A stretch of DNA of 64,000 nucleotides, taken from Solanum dulcamara. Its lineage: Eukaryota; Streptophyta; Magnoliopsida; Solanales; Solanaceae. Shown piece after piece: positions 36,964 through 47,680 of the stretch. The notes below the pieces were generated by a model, which was not told the origin of the DNA, searched no databases, and worked only from the letters and a program-made list of their open reading frames with translations. The stretch is from positions 21,179,740 through 21,243,739 of the forward strand of contig NC_077245.1 of the NCBI RefSeq assembly GCF_947179165.1, written 5' to 3'. How positions within the stretch are numbered: the stretch's first letter is position 1; each line of letters begins with the position of its first letter. The position numbers and the translations under genes were made by a program.

Positions 36964-38828
36964 TGATGTGTCGCCAAAATATGACATGTACGGCACTCAA
37001 AATAAGGAGTTATTGTATGTTCTCAGGGGCATTTTATTAGTTTGATATGTGTTTTTAGTTAGTTTTTAGGAAAATTGAAGCACACTTGGGATGATGGTAT
37101 TTGGCATAGTTCATATGGAAATTTGATTGATCTTGAAGGATATTGGTATCTTGGTGTTGAGGTGAGGTCAAAAGAAAAATAAAATATGCAAGAAGTTCTA
37201 GGTTGACTTATGTTTGGCAAGGTTTCGCTAAAACTTGAAAGGAGAACTCAAAGAATGAAATTCATCGGGCCTTGAGGGACATTGTACTGCACATGTGGAG
37301 GTGGAAGAACCATTTTTGACCAAGTATACATACTAAGACAGCCACCACAGACCATGGTGTGCAATAATGACCGTAAAGAAGCTCCTCCATCCGTGAAGAA
37401 GGCTCCCAACAATGCTGCCAAGAAATTGGCTAAGGCTCACACCAAGAAAGCCTCACCATGAACCGTGGTCCTCACCACTGGCCATAGTGGAAACCGTGGT
37501 GTTATGGACAGCCATCAAAATTCCATGGAAAGAAGTTTCAAGGACAAGGCAATCACCAAGAGCCAAAGCAAGGAGCAACATAGCCTAGGCAACCATCAAG
37601 GGCCTCACCACGAGCCATGGTCCTCATCACTGGCCATGGTGGGATGGAAAACCATAAAAGGCTGAGTCAATTACCAAGTAAAGCCACCATGAGTTATGGT
37701 TCCCACCACTAGCTTTGGTGGATCCCGTCCAGCACCATCTGAGTCCAAAACCAAGTTGGTTTCCCAGTTCTTTAGGATTAGTTTTAGGTTTCTATAAATA
37801 CTCTTTTGTGTTATATTTTTAGGGTACGCTATTCCTATACATTTTACATATTTTACTATTGTTTTGAGGCTTCAAATACATGACTAAAATATTATTTGGA
37901 GAGATTTTTCCTTCATCAAAGGAACGTGAACATATTTGAGAGAAAGTGGCAACACTTGGTTTCTTTTGATTCTTGTCTTGGTGTTTTATTTCAAGGTTTA
38001 ATCTTCAATTGTAAGTTTGATTCATTGGTGTTTATAAGCTTTCTAATACATGTTTGATTCATATTTTATTGAGTTGTTTATCATGAGTATGCAAGGCTAC
38101 TCCCACAACTAGGATTGTGGGAATCATAATGACTTCACTAGAATAGGCAAATGTAGAATTGATATTTGTGAATTGTTTTTGCATGTATTGTGATTTCTTC
38201 ATTCAAAAGTCTTTCTTATTGACTGCGCACATTAAGAAATTTCCTGTATTTGTTTCTTTACTAGGAGGGAGGTAATGATAGGGAAAAGGCTTCACAACAG
38301 AAATTTGGAGAGTCTGGCTTCGAAAGAATGGATAAACTCTGTCTAAGTTACTTGAGACTGGAAGGAGATAGTACTCTGGGATCCAGGGTAAGAGTTAGTA
38401 AAGCATACATTTTGATACCGGGAGGAAATGAATGAGATACGTCTAAGAAGGACCAGGAGGTGAATTAGATGTTACCCAACTCTCTAGATTTTGCATACAA
38501 TACATTGAATGATATTATGAATATGGTTAACCTATTAATTTACAAGTCATGGGGAACACAATTCTAGTCTAGTCTTTATATAGTTTACAACTTCAATCTT
38601 GTTTATTTGTCATCACTTTATTATTTTGTTTCTGAAACACAACCAAACCCCCCATTTTACTTTATGCAAGTTTATTTTTGGGAAGTAGCAACTACGACTG
38701 AATAGTGATATCTAATAGAACTTGTTTCAACCTATTCTCTGTGGGTTCAACCCTGACTCTCAGTTGGGTAAAATATACTGCTAATGATTGTCTATATCTC
38801 TTTTGATATGTGTAATTGAGCGTTATCA
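36964..38828 (+). repeat. Element E 5' LTR
   Basis: It begins TGATGTGTCGCCAAAA and ends ATTGAGCGTTATCA. The word-rich patch at 37330-37700 repeats CACCA..CCATGG/CCGTGG elements much like those in the LTR of D. The frames at 37465-37665 come from these words. Confidence 0.85.
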
Positions 38829-38831
38829 AAA

Positions 38832-38850
38832 TGGCGTCGTTCCTAGGGAA
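38832..38850 (+). other. Primer binding site of element E (tRNA-Asp type)
   Basis: 'tggcgtcgttcctaggga' follows the LTR end by three bases and resembles the TGGCGCCGTTGCCGGGGA site used by Athila/Tat-like elements, with three C-to-T or G-to-A type changes and one other. Confidence 0.75.
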
Positions 38851-38952
38851 TAAGGCTTTGAAATAGTCTATTTGCTAGTTCATTTTGTAGTTCTATTTCC
38901 TAATTTTACTTTTGGTTTCTTTTTTTTTTCTTTTGAAAGGAATAGATAGTGC

Positions 38953-40415
38953 ATGCAAAACATTCGTCGTACAGGTGAACCACACCTTCCCTATGATCCA
39001 TAACTGTAAAAGTCCATTCGAAAGATGAATATGCAAGAGTCTGAGGCTCAAAGGCTGAGAGACCTTGCTAAAAACCAAGTCAGGGATGATGCTAACAAAA
39101 GAGATGAACTTAATGGAGCATTGAGAGGAAGAGATCAGCGACCTATGAACTTTGACCTAGTTGTTGATGATGCTAATACAGATGGCATAGGAGCTACTAG
39201 AGCTATAGTCCTCCCACCACTACCTCAAGGCGTTAAATTCACTATCACTAGCACCATGCTACAAATGTTGAACTTAAAAGGATCATTTAGTAGAGAATCA
39301 AGTAATTATGCCAACCAACACTTGATAAACTTTATCGCCACTTGCAAGTCATCTAAAATCCATAGGGTGAGCCAATTAGTTGTACGACTGCATTTGTTTC
39401 CATTATCTCTGTCTGGGGAGCATTGAAGGGGTTGAACGACCTTCCACATGAATCAATCACAACCTAGAGGGAGCTAACAGAAGCATTTCTTAAGAGATTT
39501 TTCCTACTATCTAAGAAGCTGCAAGAAGAGATTGTTTCCCACAAGCAGCTACTTACTGAAGCAGTGCATGAGACTTGGGAGAGATTTAGGTAGAAGCTAA
39601 AGTAGTGCTCAAAGCACAACCTAACTGATGAGCATTTGAAGGAGTTATTTTACAAGTTTTGAAACTATATGACCAAGCCAGTCATAGATGCGGCTTGTGG
39701 AGGATCATTTATGGCCAAGTCATATTAGGAGGCCATAACAATCGTATACCAGCTCGCAAAGAATAACACAGCCTGGTATACTAGAGAAAATGTTATGGAA
39801 GGTTTTGGCTTCCTACTTAAGATGTCAGTAGAGTAGAAAAGGAAAAAAGAGGAATGTGTTCAAGACATGGCTCACATGCGGACACAGATGGACTTGCTGA
39901 CCAAATGACTACTAAGTGGTGGGATGGAAAAGGTAAATATCGTGGATGCTGTAAATCTCTATGAAGACCTATCTAGTGATGAAGAGACTAAGTACATAAA
40001 CAACCAGAGGGTTTTCCAGACATACAATTATGGGAACCAAGTTCAGAAATTTCAAAAGGATGGATACTATGATAGGGCTGACCACCGCAATCAAGGTAAC
40101 AAGCATAACAAGGATCTATATAAAAATGATCAAAGCGGCCTTTATGAGCAGCCCGAAAATAGAGATAGAGGTGCAGAGAGCAACTCAAGGATGGAGGAGA
40201 TCTTGACTAAGGTGCTGCAAAAGATAGAATCTACAGAATTTGTGGTCAAGGAGCTAAAAGGCGATATGTCCAAAATAACCCAAGTGGTAGAGTCACACTC
40301 AACCTCTACCAAGAAGTTAGAGAAACAAATGGGGCAATTGTCAGCCATAGTAAATCAAAGAAAGAATAGTGCACTACCTAGTGACACTGTTCAAAATCTA
40401 AGAATGGAGAAATAG
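38953..40415 (+). pseudogene. Element E gag, broken
   Basis: The likely start is the ATG at 38953 (MQNIRRTGEPHLPYDP, then a stop), and the same frame is open again from 39025. Landmarks are RPMNFDLVVDDANTD, the capsid piece LKGSFSRESSNYANQHLINF, then after a shift LNDLPHESITT, LTEAFLKRFF, EAVHETWERFR, CSKHNLTDEHLKELFY and AKNNTAWYTRE. The C-terminal part (39924-40415) is open for 163 codons, asparagine- and glutamine-rich, with a predicted coiled coil (EEILTKVLQKIESTEFVVKE and on). It lacks a zinc knuckle. Stops are mostly TAG/TGA at Trp or Arg positions. Confidence 0.75.
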
Positions 40416-42070
40416 TGCAATTAAAGGATGTCTTGCCGCGACACTAAATCAGGCGTTTCATGAGAGGCAACCCATGTTGATACTTGATGAAGTATGAGTA
40501 GTCAGGTAACCTTCTACTGATGCCTAGGGCATCGTAGGTATGATCACTTCCCTTATTTTCAATTTTAGAGTTTTTGAGTGCATTGGGGACAATGCACAAA
40601 TGTTAGTGGGGAGTAGTGCATCCTAAAACCCTTTGGAGTTTTTCTTTCTATGTTTCTTTTCTCTAAAGGTGTATTATCTAGTAGAACTGGCATGTTTAGG
40701 TTGTTTATGTGAATACAAGTATTTATAGGAGATTGTAGTAAGCCCGTGAAAGTAAAGAAAAAATGGCCCCTATTCAAACAAATTGTGAAGGATTGTGTGA
40801 TTGCATCTCAAATGTGATAACTGATTTGCTAGGATATTTGTAATATTGTACATGGTGATTTGCTTGTTATGATTGTGTTGATTAGTGCTAAATAGCATAA
40901 GATCAATGCCATGTGTGTGAGCTAAATTTATGTAGTTTGATTGATGCATTTGTAAGATAGAACTTGCCTGGTTAGTGTCACTAAAACAATTGGGTAGCTG
41001 AATTAGGACAAAATCATAGGCCTTTGTTGATAATGAGTCATTAGCCTAAATTTAACCAACTAAATGAAATTGTACCCTTTGAACCAAAAAATTTTGAGCT
41101 TTAATGAACCCTTTCTTTGATAATCAAAATTTTCCTTCCCTTACTGTCTGTGAATCTTTATTTTGTCCCTAGTCCCTCCAAAGACAATATAAACCTCAAC
41201 TCAGTCCAAACACCTAAGTTGAGGGTGGCTACTATAAGGAGAATCAGTTTTGTGAACCTTTATCTTGGCCATGGTCCCTCCTAGGTGATTATGTACTTTA
41301 ACTCTGGCCAAAAACCTAAGTTGAGGGTGGCTACCATAAGGAAAGCTGAAAAGTTAGGGTATAAAAAGAATACTGGTAAGAGAAGAAAAGAAAAGCATAG
41401 GTTGTGGCCGCAAGTGAAAAAGAAAGTAAGTGCAAAAGTGAGTCATAAAGAAACAAAAGATTGAACAAAAGCGAAAACCATACTCGAGAAGAAAGAATGA
41501 GGAAATAAGGGAACAAAAAGAATTTGGAGGGTTGAAAATAAGTAACTAAGACAAAGTAGCATTTGGAGGGGAAAAGTAGTCACTTTTATCCTAAATATAT
41601 CCTACCTAAACTCGAGCCTACGTTACAAGCCTAAGAAGTCATATTGTGATCCTAAAAAGGTTATTCAAGAGTTGAAGTGTTGAAAATAAGGGAAATCCTA
41701 TGGTCTTTACTTTTGCATTGTTTGAACTTCTTTTGAGAGTGCGAAAAGAATGCGAGTAATCTTGTTTCAGTCTCTGTTTTGTTTATATACACTGTGTAAG
41801 AGACTTCTTTGTAGTGAGGGCATTGTGATATTATTTGGTTGCTATATTAACTCGTCTATGACTATTCGCATTGATTTGGTTAAGCTATGGATAATAAAAT
41901 GTCATGAAGTAATCTTAGCTAGTGGTTAGAGCATGAGTGCATGGCATGAGTATAGTTAGGCAGGAGTTTTATGTTGCAGGGCTGCTATATGTTTCCTATG
42001 AGTTGCTCATTGTTTGGATTGATGTTTTGTTATTTCTTGAGGCCAAGCAACAATTCTAAGTTAAGGGTGT
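40416..42070 (+). other. Element E 3' non-coding region
   Basis: No pol sequence is present. A short block at 40428-40475 ('gatgtcttgccgcgacac', 'tgagaggcaacccatg') resembles the tail found after pol in Athila/Tat relatives. 'cattggggacaatgc' at 40578-40595 is another lineage mark. Two direct copies of 'ctaagttgagggtggctac' at 41214 and 41316 anticipate the polypurine-like 'ctaagttaagggtgt' at 42056 directly before the LTR. Confidence 0.6.
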
Positions 42071-43930
42071 TGATGTGTCGCCAAAAAATGACATGTATGA
42101 CGCTCAAAACATGGAGTTATTGTAAGTTCTCAAGCGCATTTTGTTAGTTTGATATGAGTTTTTAGTTAGTTTTCAAGAAAATTGAAGGACGCTTGGGATG
42201 ATGGTATTTAGCATGGTTTATGTGGAAATTTGATTGATCTTTAAGGATGTTGGTAGCTTGGTGTAGAGGTGAGATCAAAAGGAATGCAAAATATGCAAGA
42301 AGTTCTAGGTTGACTTGAGTTTGGCAAGGTTTCGCGACAACTTCAAAGGAGAACTCAAAGAACGAACTTCACCAAGCCTTGAGAGACATTGTACTGGACA
42401 TGTGAAGGTGGGAGAACCATGTTTTGACCAAGTATGCACACCAAGACAGCCACCACAGACCGTGGTGTGCAATACAGACCGTGAAGAAGCTCCCCCATCC
42501 GTGAAGAAGGCTCCTAAGAAGGCTGCCAAAAATTGGCTAAAGCTCACACCAAGGAAGACTCACCATGAGCCGTGTTCCTCAACACTGGACGTCGTAGGAA
42601 CTTTAGTGGTGTGTCCATCCATAAAAATGCCACGTCAAGAAGTGGCAAGTACAAGGCAATCACCAAGAGCCAAAGCAAGGAGCAACATAGTAAAGGAAAC
42701 CACCAAGGGCCTCACCATGAGCCGTGGTTCTCACCACTGGATGTGGTAGGTGACGTGGTAGGATGGACAGCCATAAAAGTCTAAGGAAATGAAAAATTAA
42801 GTCCACCACGATCCTTATTTCCCACAACTAGCTATGGTTGCTCCCGTCCAGCACCATCTGACTCCAAAAGCAAGTTCGTTTCCTAGTTCATTTAGGATTA
42901 GTTTTAGATTTCTATAAATACCCTCTTATGTTATATTTTTAGGGTACACTTTTCCTATACTTTTTATATGTTTTACTATAGTTTTGAGGATTCAAATACA
43001 TGACTAAAACATTATTGGGAAAGATTTTTCCTTCATCAAAGGAACGCGGACATATTTGAGAGAAAGTGGCAACACTTGGTTTCTTTTGATTCTTGTCTTG
43101 GTGTTTTAATTCAAGGTTTAATCTTCAATTGTAAGTTTGATTCGTTGGTTTTTTGTAAGCTTTCTAATACATATTTTCTTCATCTTTTATTGATTTATTT
43201 ATCATAAGTATGCCTAGTTGTGGGAACCATGACGACTTAACTAGAATAGGCAAACGCAAGATAGATATTTGTGAATTGTTTTTACATGTATTGTGATTTC
43301 TTCATTAAAATGTCTTTCTTAGTGAGTGTATGCATTAAGAACTTACCTGTATTCCTTGCTTTCCCGGGAGGGAGGTAGTTATTAGAAAAAGACTTCACAA
43401 GAGAAATTCAAAGATTCTGGCTTTGAAATAAGGGATAAACTTCATCCAAGTTACTTGAGACCGGGAGAAATAGTACTCTGGGATCTGGGGCGAGGGTTAG
43501 TAAAGCATATATTTTGAGACTGGCCAGAAATGAATGAGATATGTCTAAAAAGTACCAGGAGATGAATTAGATGTCACCCAACTAGCTAGATTTTGCATGA
43601 AATATATTAAACGATATCATAAATACAATTAGCCTATTAATTTACAAGTCATGGGGAACACAATCCTAGCCTAGTCTTCACATAGTTTACAGCTTCAATC
43701 TTGTTTATTTGTCACCGCTTTATTAATTTGTCTCTGAAACACAACCAAACCCCCACTTTTACTTTATTTAAGTTTATTTTCAGAAAATAGAAACTACAAC
43801 TGAATAGTGATAGCTAATAGAACTTGTTTCAACCTATTCCCTATGGGTTTGACACTGAGTCTTAGTTGGGTAAAATATACTGCTAACGATCATCCATATC
43901 TCTTTTGAAAGGTGTAATTGAGCGTTATCA
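42071..43930 (+). repeat. Element E 3' LTR
   Basis: 1,860 bp, colinear with 36964-38828 and with the same ends. The word-rich patch is at 42440-42830. The 144-codon frame (42315-42749) is LTR sequence and has no counterpart reading in the other LTR, so it is not a gene. Confidence 0.85.
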
Positions 43931-44520
43931 TCTACCGATCGTTCGCATCAACATACTACTACTTCGGGTGGCAGTCAGCATCAAACATATTTTATGCCCT
44001 TTAGACTCATCAAGAGTTAGAGGATTCCCCAATGTTGTGACTGGTATGTTAAAAGTCTTTGACTTTGATGTTTATGCATTGTTAGATCCGGATGTTACTC
44101 TATCATTTGGTACTCCTTACCTTTCTATGAGATTCATTGTTACTCCTGAAACCTTGCTAGAGCCTTTTTCGATCTATGCCCCTGTTGATACTTCAGTTGT
44201 GGCTAAAAGAGTCTATAGAAATTATCCAATTTCAGCTTCTAATAAGATCACCTCAGTCGATCTTGTAGAACTTGATATGACCAATTTTGATATTATTCTT
44301 AGTATAGATTGGCTTCATGCATGTTATGCTTCTATATGTTGTAGAACCTGTGTGGTTAAGTTTCAGCTTCCTAATGAGCCAGTCCTAGAGTGGAAAGATA
44401 GTAATTCCATGTTTAAGGGTAATTCATCTCATGCCTTAAAGCTCAAAAAATGATTTCCAAATGTTGCCTTTGTCATCTAGTCTGGGTTAGAGATATTAAT
44501 TCTAAAACTTCTACTCTTAA
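43931..44520 (+). pseudogene. Element D gag end and protease
   Basis: The frame 43905-44453 crosses the E/D junction; only from about 43931 is it D sequence. It includes HFDVYALLDPDVTLSFGTPY-like sequence, in which the family's D-P-G active-site motif reads D-P-D, then FIVTPETLLEPF and VDLVELDMTNFDIIL. This is the longest intact protease piece in the window, with the active-site Gly lost. The end runs past a TGA at 44451 towards the RT. Confidence 0.75.
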
Positions 44521-45460
44521 GTCAGTTCATGTTGTTACTGAGTTTCCAGAAGTTTTTTTCAATGATCTCCCAGGCATTCCTAGAGAAAGAGAATAGACTT
44601 TGGTATCGATCTCCTCCTCGACACTCAACCCATATTTATTCCTCCTTATCGAATGGCCTCGACAGAATTGAAAGAGTTAAAGGAACAGTTGAAGGACTTT
44701 TTAGGTAAGAGTTTTATTAGACCGAGTATCTCTCCACAGGGTGTTCCAGTTCTCTTTGTTAGAAAGAATGATGGTTATTTCCGTGTGTGTATCGACTATC
44801 GACAATTAAACGAGGTCACAATAATGAATAAGTATCCCATTCCATGGATTGATGACTTGTTCGATCAACTTCAAAAAGTGAGCCATATTTCAAAAATTGA
44901 TCTTCAATCGGGTTATCATCAACTTCAAGTAAGGGAATGTGACATTCCAAAGATGGCTTTTAGAACTTGGTATGATCACTTTGAATTATTGGTTATGTGT
45001 TTTGGACTAACGATTGCCTCTGCAACTTTTATGGATTTGATGAACAGGGTGTTCAAGCAATACTTGGATATGTTTGTGATTATCTTCATTGATGATATTT
45101 TTATCTACTCTCAGAGTGAGGAAGAGCATGCCTATCATTTGAGGATTATGTCGCAGATTCTCAAGGACCATTAGTTTTATGCAAAATTTAGTAAATGTGA
45201 TTTGTGATTAAGGTCAATTGCTTTTCTTGGTCATATCGTCTCCAGTGAAACAATTATGATTGACCCAAAGAACACCAAGGCAGTTAAAAATTAGCCTAGA
45301 TCATTGACACCTTTTGATATTCGAAGTTTCTTAGGCTTAGATGGTTATTATAGATGATTTATGGAAGGTTTCTCTTTTATTTCATCGCCCTTGACCATTT
45401 TTACTCAATAGAAGATGAAATTTCAATGGTCCGAGGCATGTGAGAAAAACTTTCAATAGT
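44521..45460 (+). pseudogene. Element D reverse transcriptase
   Basis: The lead-in [19 protein letters not shown] stops at 44594. An open frame of 173 codons (44653-45174) then carries fingers and palm: [52 protein letters not shown] (first catalytic Asp) and [10 protein letters not shown] (catalytic Asp pair). A TAG ends it after 'ILKDH'; thumb and connection follow (FYAKFSKCDL, FLGHIVSSE) with four more stops. All catalytic Asp residues are present. Confidence 0.8.
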
Positions 45461-46190
45461 TGAAGGACATGCTTACCTCCGCTACGATGTTGACTTTACC
45501 AAAATACCCTGATAGGTTCATTGTGTATTGTGATGCTTCACGAGCTAGTCTTTGTTGTGTTCTAATGCAAAATAGTAAGGTGATAGCCTATGCTTCTAGG
45601 CAGCTAAATGTGCATGAGAAGAACTACCCAACCCATGACTTGGAGTTGGCAGTGGTAGTATTTACTTTGAAATTATGGAGACTCTACTTATATGGTGTCC
45701 ATATGGGTATTTTCAACGATCACAAGAATTTGCAATATATGTTCGTTCAAAAAGACTTAAACCTTCGACAAAGGAATAGCTTGAATTGTTGAAAGATTAT
45801 GATATGAGTGTGCTATACCATCCAGAAAAGGAAAATGTGGTTGCTAACGCTCTTAATAGATTGTCCATGAACAGTGTTTCCCATATTGAGGATGAAAAAA
45901 AAAGAATTAGTGCAAAAAGTGCATAGATTATCCCATTTGGGAGTTTGATAGGTGGATTCCGAGGATAGTGGTGTTATTGTGCAAAATGATTTCGAATCAT
46001 CCCTTATGGCGGATGTTACGGCAAAATAAGACAGTGATTCTACTTTGGTTGAATTGAAGAAAGTGGTTGCCGAAAAAGCCATTAAGGCTTTCTCCCAAGA
46101 AAGAGATGGTGTTTTGAGTATCAAGGACGATTATGTATTCCGAATATTGATGGCTTGAGAGATATAATTTTTTTAGGCTCATTGTTCGTG
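45461..46190 (+). pseudogene. Element D RNase H and linker
   Basis: RNase H at 45460-45792 keeps the D-E-D set: [31 protein letters not shown] and [12 protein letters not shown] frame change after QKDLNLRQR is followed by the conserved 'LKDYD' and 'NVVANAL' type sequence at 45788-45860. The linker (45900-46190) is stop-rich. Confidence 0.75.
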
Positions 46191-47120
46191 GTATTTTATT
46201 CATCCGTGTTCCATGAAGATGTATCAAGATTTGAGGGAAGTGTATTGGTGGAATGGAATGGAAAAGGATATTACGGAGTTTGTGGCCAAGTGTTCAAATT
46301 GTAAACAAGTGAAAGCTGAGCATAAAAAATTGGAGGTTTGGCTCAAGATATTAAGATTCCTACTTGGAAGTGGGAAGCCTTGAATATGGACTTCATTATT
46401 GCTTTGCCTCGTACTCGTAGGCAACATGACTCTATTTGGGGGATTGTTGATTGGATGACTAAGTCGGCTCATTTTCTTTCTGTTAAGACTTCATTTATAG
46501 CCAAGGATTATGCTAGATTGTACATCCGAGAGTTAGTTAAGCTTCATGGTGTTCCTTTATCTATCATTTCAGATTGAGGTACTCAGTTTACATCATAGTT
46601 TTGGAGATCATTTCAGAAGGGTCGTGGTACCTAAGTGAAGCTTAGTACAACTTTTCACCCTCAGACGGATGGACAGGCCGAGCATACCATTAATACTTTA
46701 GAGGACATGTTGATATCCTGAGTTATTGACTTTAAAGGAAATTGGGATGATCATTTGCCATTGATAGAGTTTGCTTATAATAACAGTTATCACTCTAGCA
46801 TTAGAATGGCTCCATTTTAGGCCTTATATAGTAAGAGGTGTAGATCTCCTATCAGTTGGTTCAAGGTTGGTGAAGTTGCTTTTGTAGGACCCGAGTTGGT
46901 ATTTGAGGCTATGAAGTAGGTTAGACTCATTAGAGAAAGATTGAAAACATCTCAAAGTCGACAAAAGTCCTATTTGGATGTTAGAAGAAGGGAACTCGAA
47001 TTTGAGGTAATGATTAGGTTTACTTGAAAATTTCACCTATGAAGGGTGTGATATGTGTTGGTGAGAAAAAAAAGCTAATTCCCCATTATGTTGGTCTATA
47101 TCAGATTTTAGGCAGATTGG
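46191..47120 (+). pseudogene. Element D integrase
   Basis: The HHCC zinc domain reads AHCSWYFIHPCSMKMYQDL...AKCSNCKQ at 46175-46320. The core frame 46338-46577 runs from WKWEALNMDFIIALPRT to VPLSIISD and ends in a TGA at the Arg/His position after the second Asp. The third part (FHPQTDGQAEHTINTLEDML, 46656-46715) contains the expected Glu. Further stops follow in the C-terminal part. Confidence 0.8.
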
Positions 47121-47395
47121 TAAGCTGGCTTATGAGTTGGATTTACCTTCTGATTTGGCATCGATAAATTCGGTGTTTCATGCATCCTTATTGAGGAAGT
47201 TTGTTGGTGACCCTAGCTCTATTGTACCATTGTACAGCATTGAGGTGAAAGAGATCCTCTCATATAAGGAGGTCCCGATTGAGATTTTGGACCAGCAAGT
47301 TAGAAAGTTGAGGAACAAAGAAATAGCTTTAGTTAAAGTGTTCGAGAGGAACCAAGGGATTTAGGGTGCTACATGAGAAGCAGAAGTCGATATGA
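47121..47395 (+). pseudogene. Element D chromodomain end of pol
   Basis: The open frame 47137-47364 carries INSVFHASLLRKFVGDP, then VPIEILDQQVRKLRNKEIAL and VKVFERNQ, the last being a changed form of the chromodomain W-x-N-Q. The TAG at 47362 and a second stop precede the last conserved words. This ends the polyprotein, 300 bp before the 3' LTR. Confidence 0.75.
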
Positions 47396-47654
47396 TGTAC
47401 TGATATACTCATCTCTTTCTTATCATGCCTAGTTGAGAGATTTAGTTCCTTCATGATCCAACCGGCCCAAATCATGTATTTTAATTATGTTCATGTTTAC
47501 ATATGCATTCATAATCATGAATGAGTTTTAAAGTTATGTTTTAGCTTTAGATTGAAGATTTCATGTTTTATACATTCTCGAGATGTTTTGCATTCATGTT
47601 GGGTTGCTATGTTCCTTTCCTATTTCATTCATGCTAGCTTGAGTCCCATTTGAG

Positions 47655-47680
47655 GGCGAATGTTCCCAAGGGAGAGATAT
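47655..47680 (+). other. Polypurine tract of element D
   Basis: 'gggcgaatgttcccaaggga' followed by 'gagatat' stands directly before the TGTAAAACCCC of the 3' LTR; it is the usual plus-strand priming context in this lineage. Confidence 0.65.

Larger units (their letters stand above)
36964..43930 (+). mobile_element. Element E, GAG-only LTR retrotransposon (TR-GAG-like)
   Basis: Two LTRs (36964-38828 and 42071-43930) enclose 3.2 kb that carries a primer site, one gag region and a non-coding tail, with no protease, RT, RNase H or integrase. This is the architecture described for TR-GAG elements, which depend on the polymerase of relatives. The gag type and the tRNA-Asp-like primer site point to the Athila/Tat side of gypsy. 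Flanks 'gctaa' (36959-36963) and 'tctac' (43931-43935) match in only three of five bases, so the TSD is weak; gag of D resumes right after 43930. LTR divergence is roughly 12 % by eye. Confidence 0.8.

Noticed and set aside
42315..42749. 144-codon frame in the 3' LTR of E
   Set aside because: The partner LTR at 37210-37640 does not keep the frame, and the sequence is the palindromic word patch.
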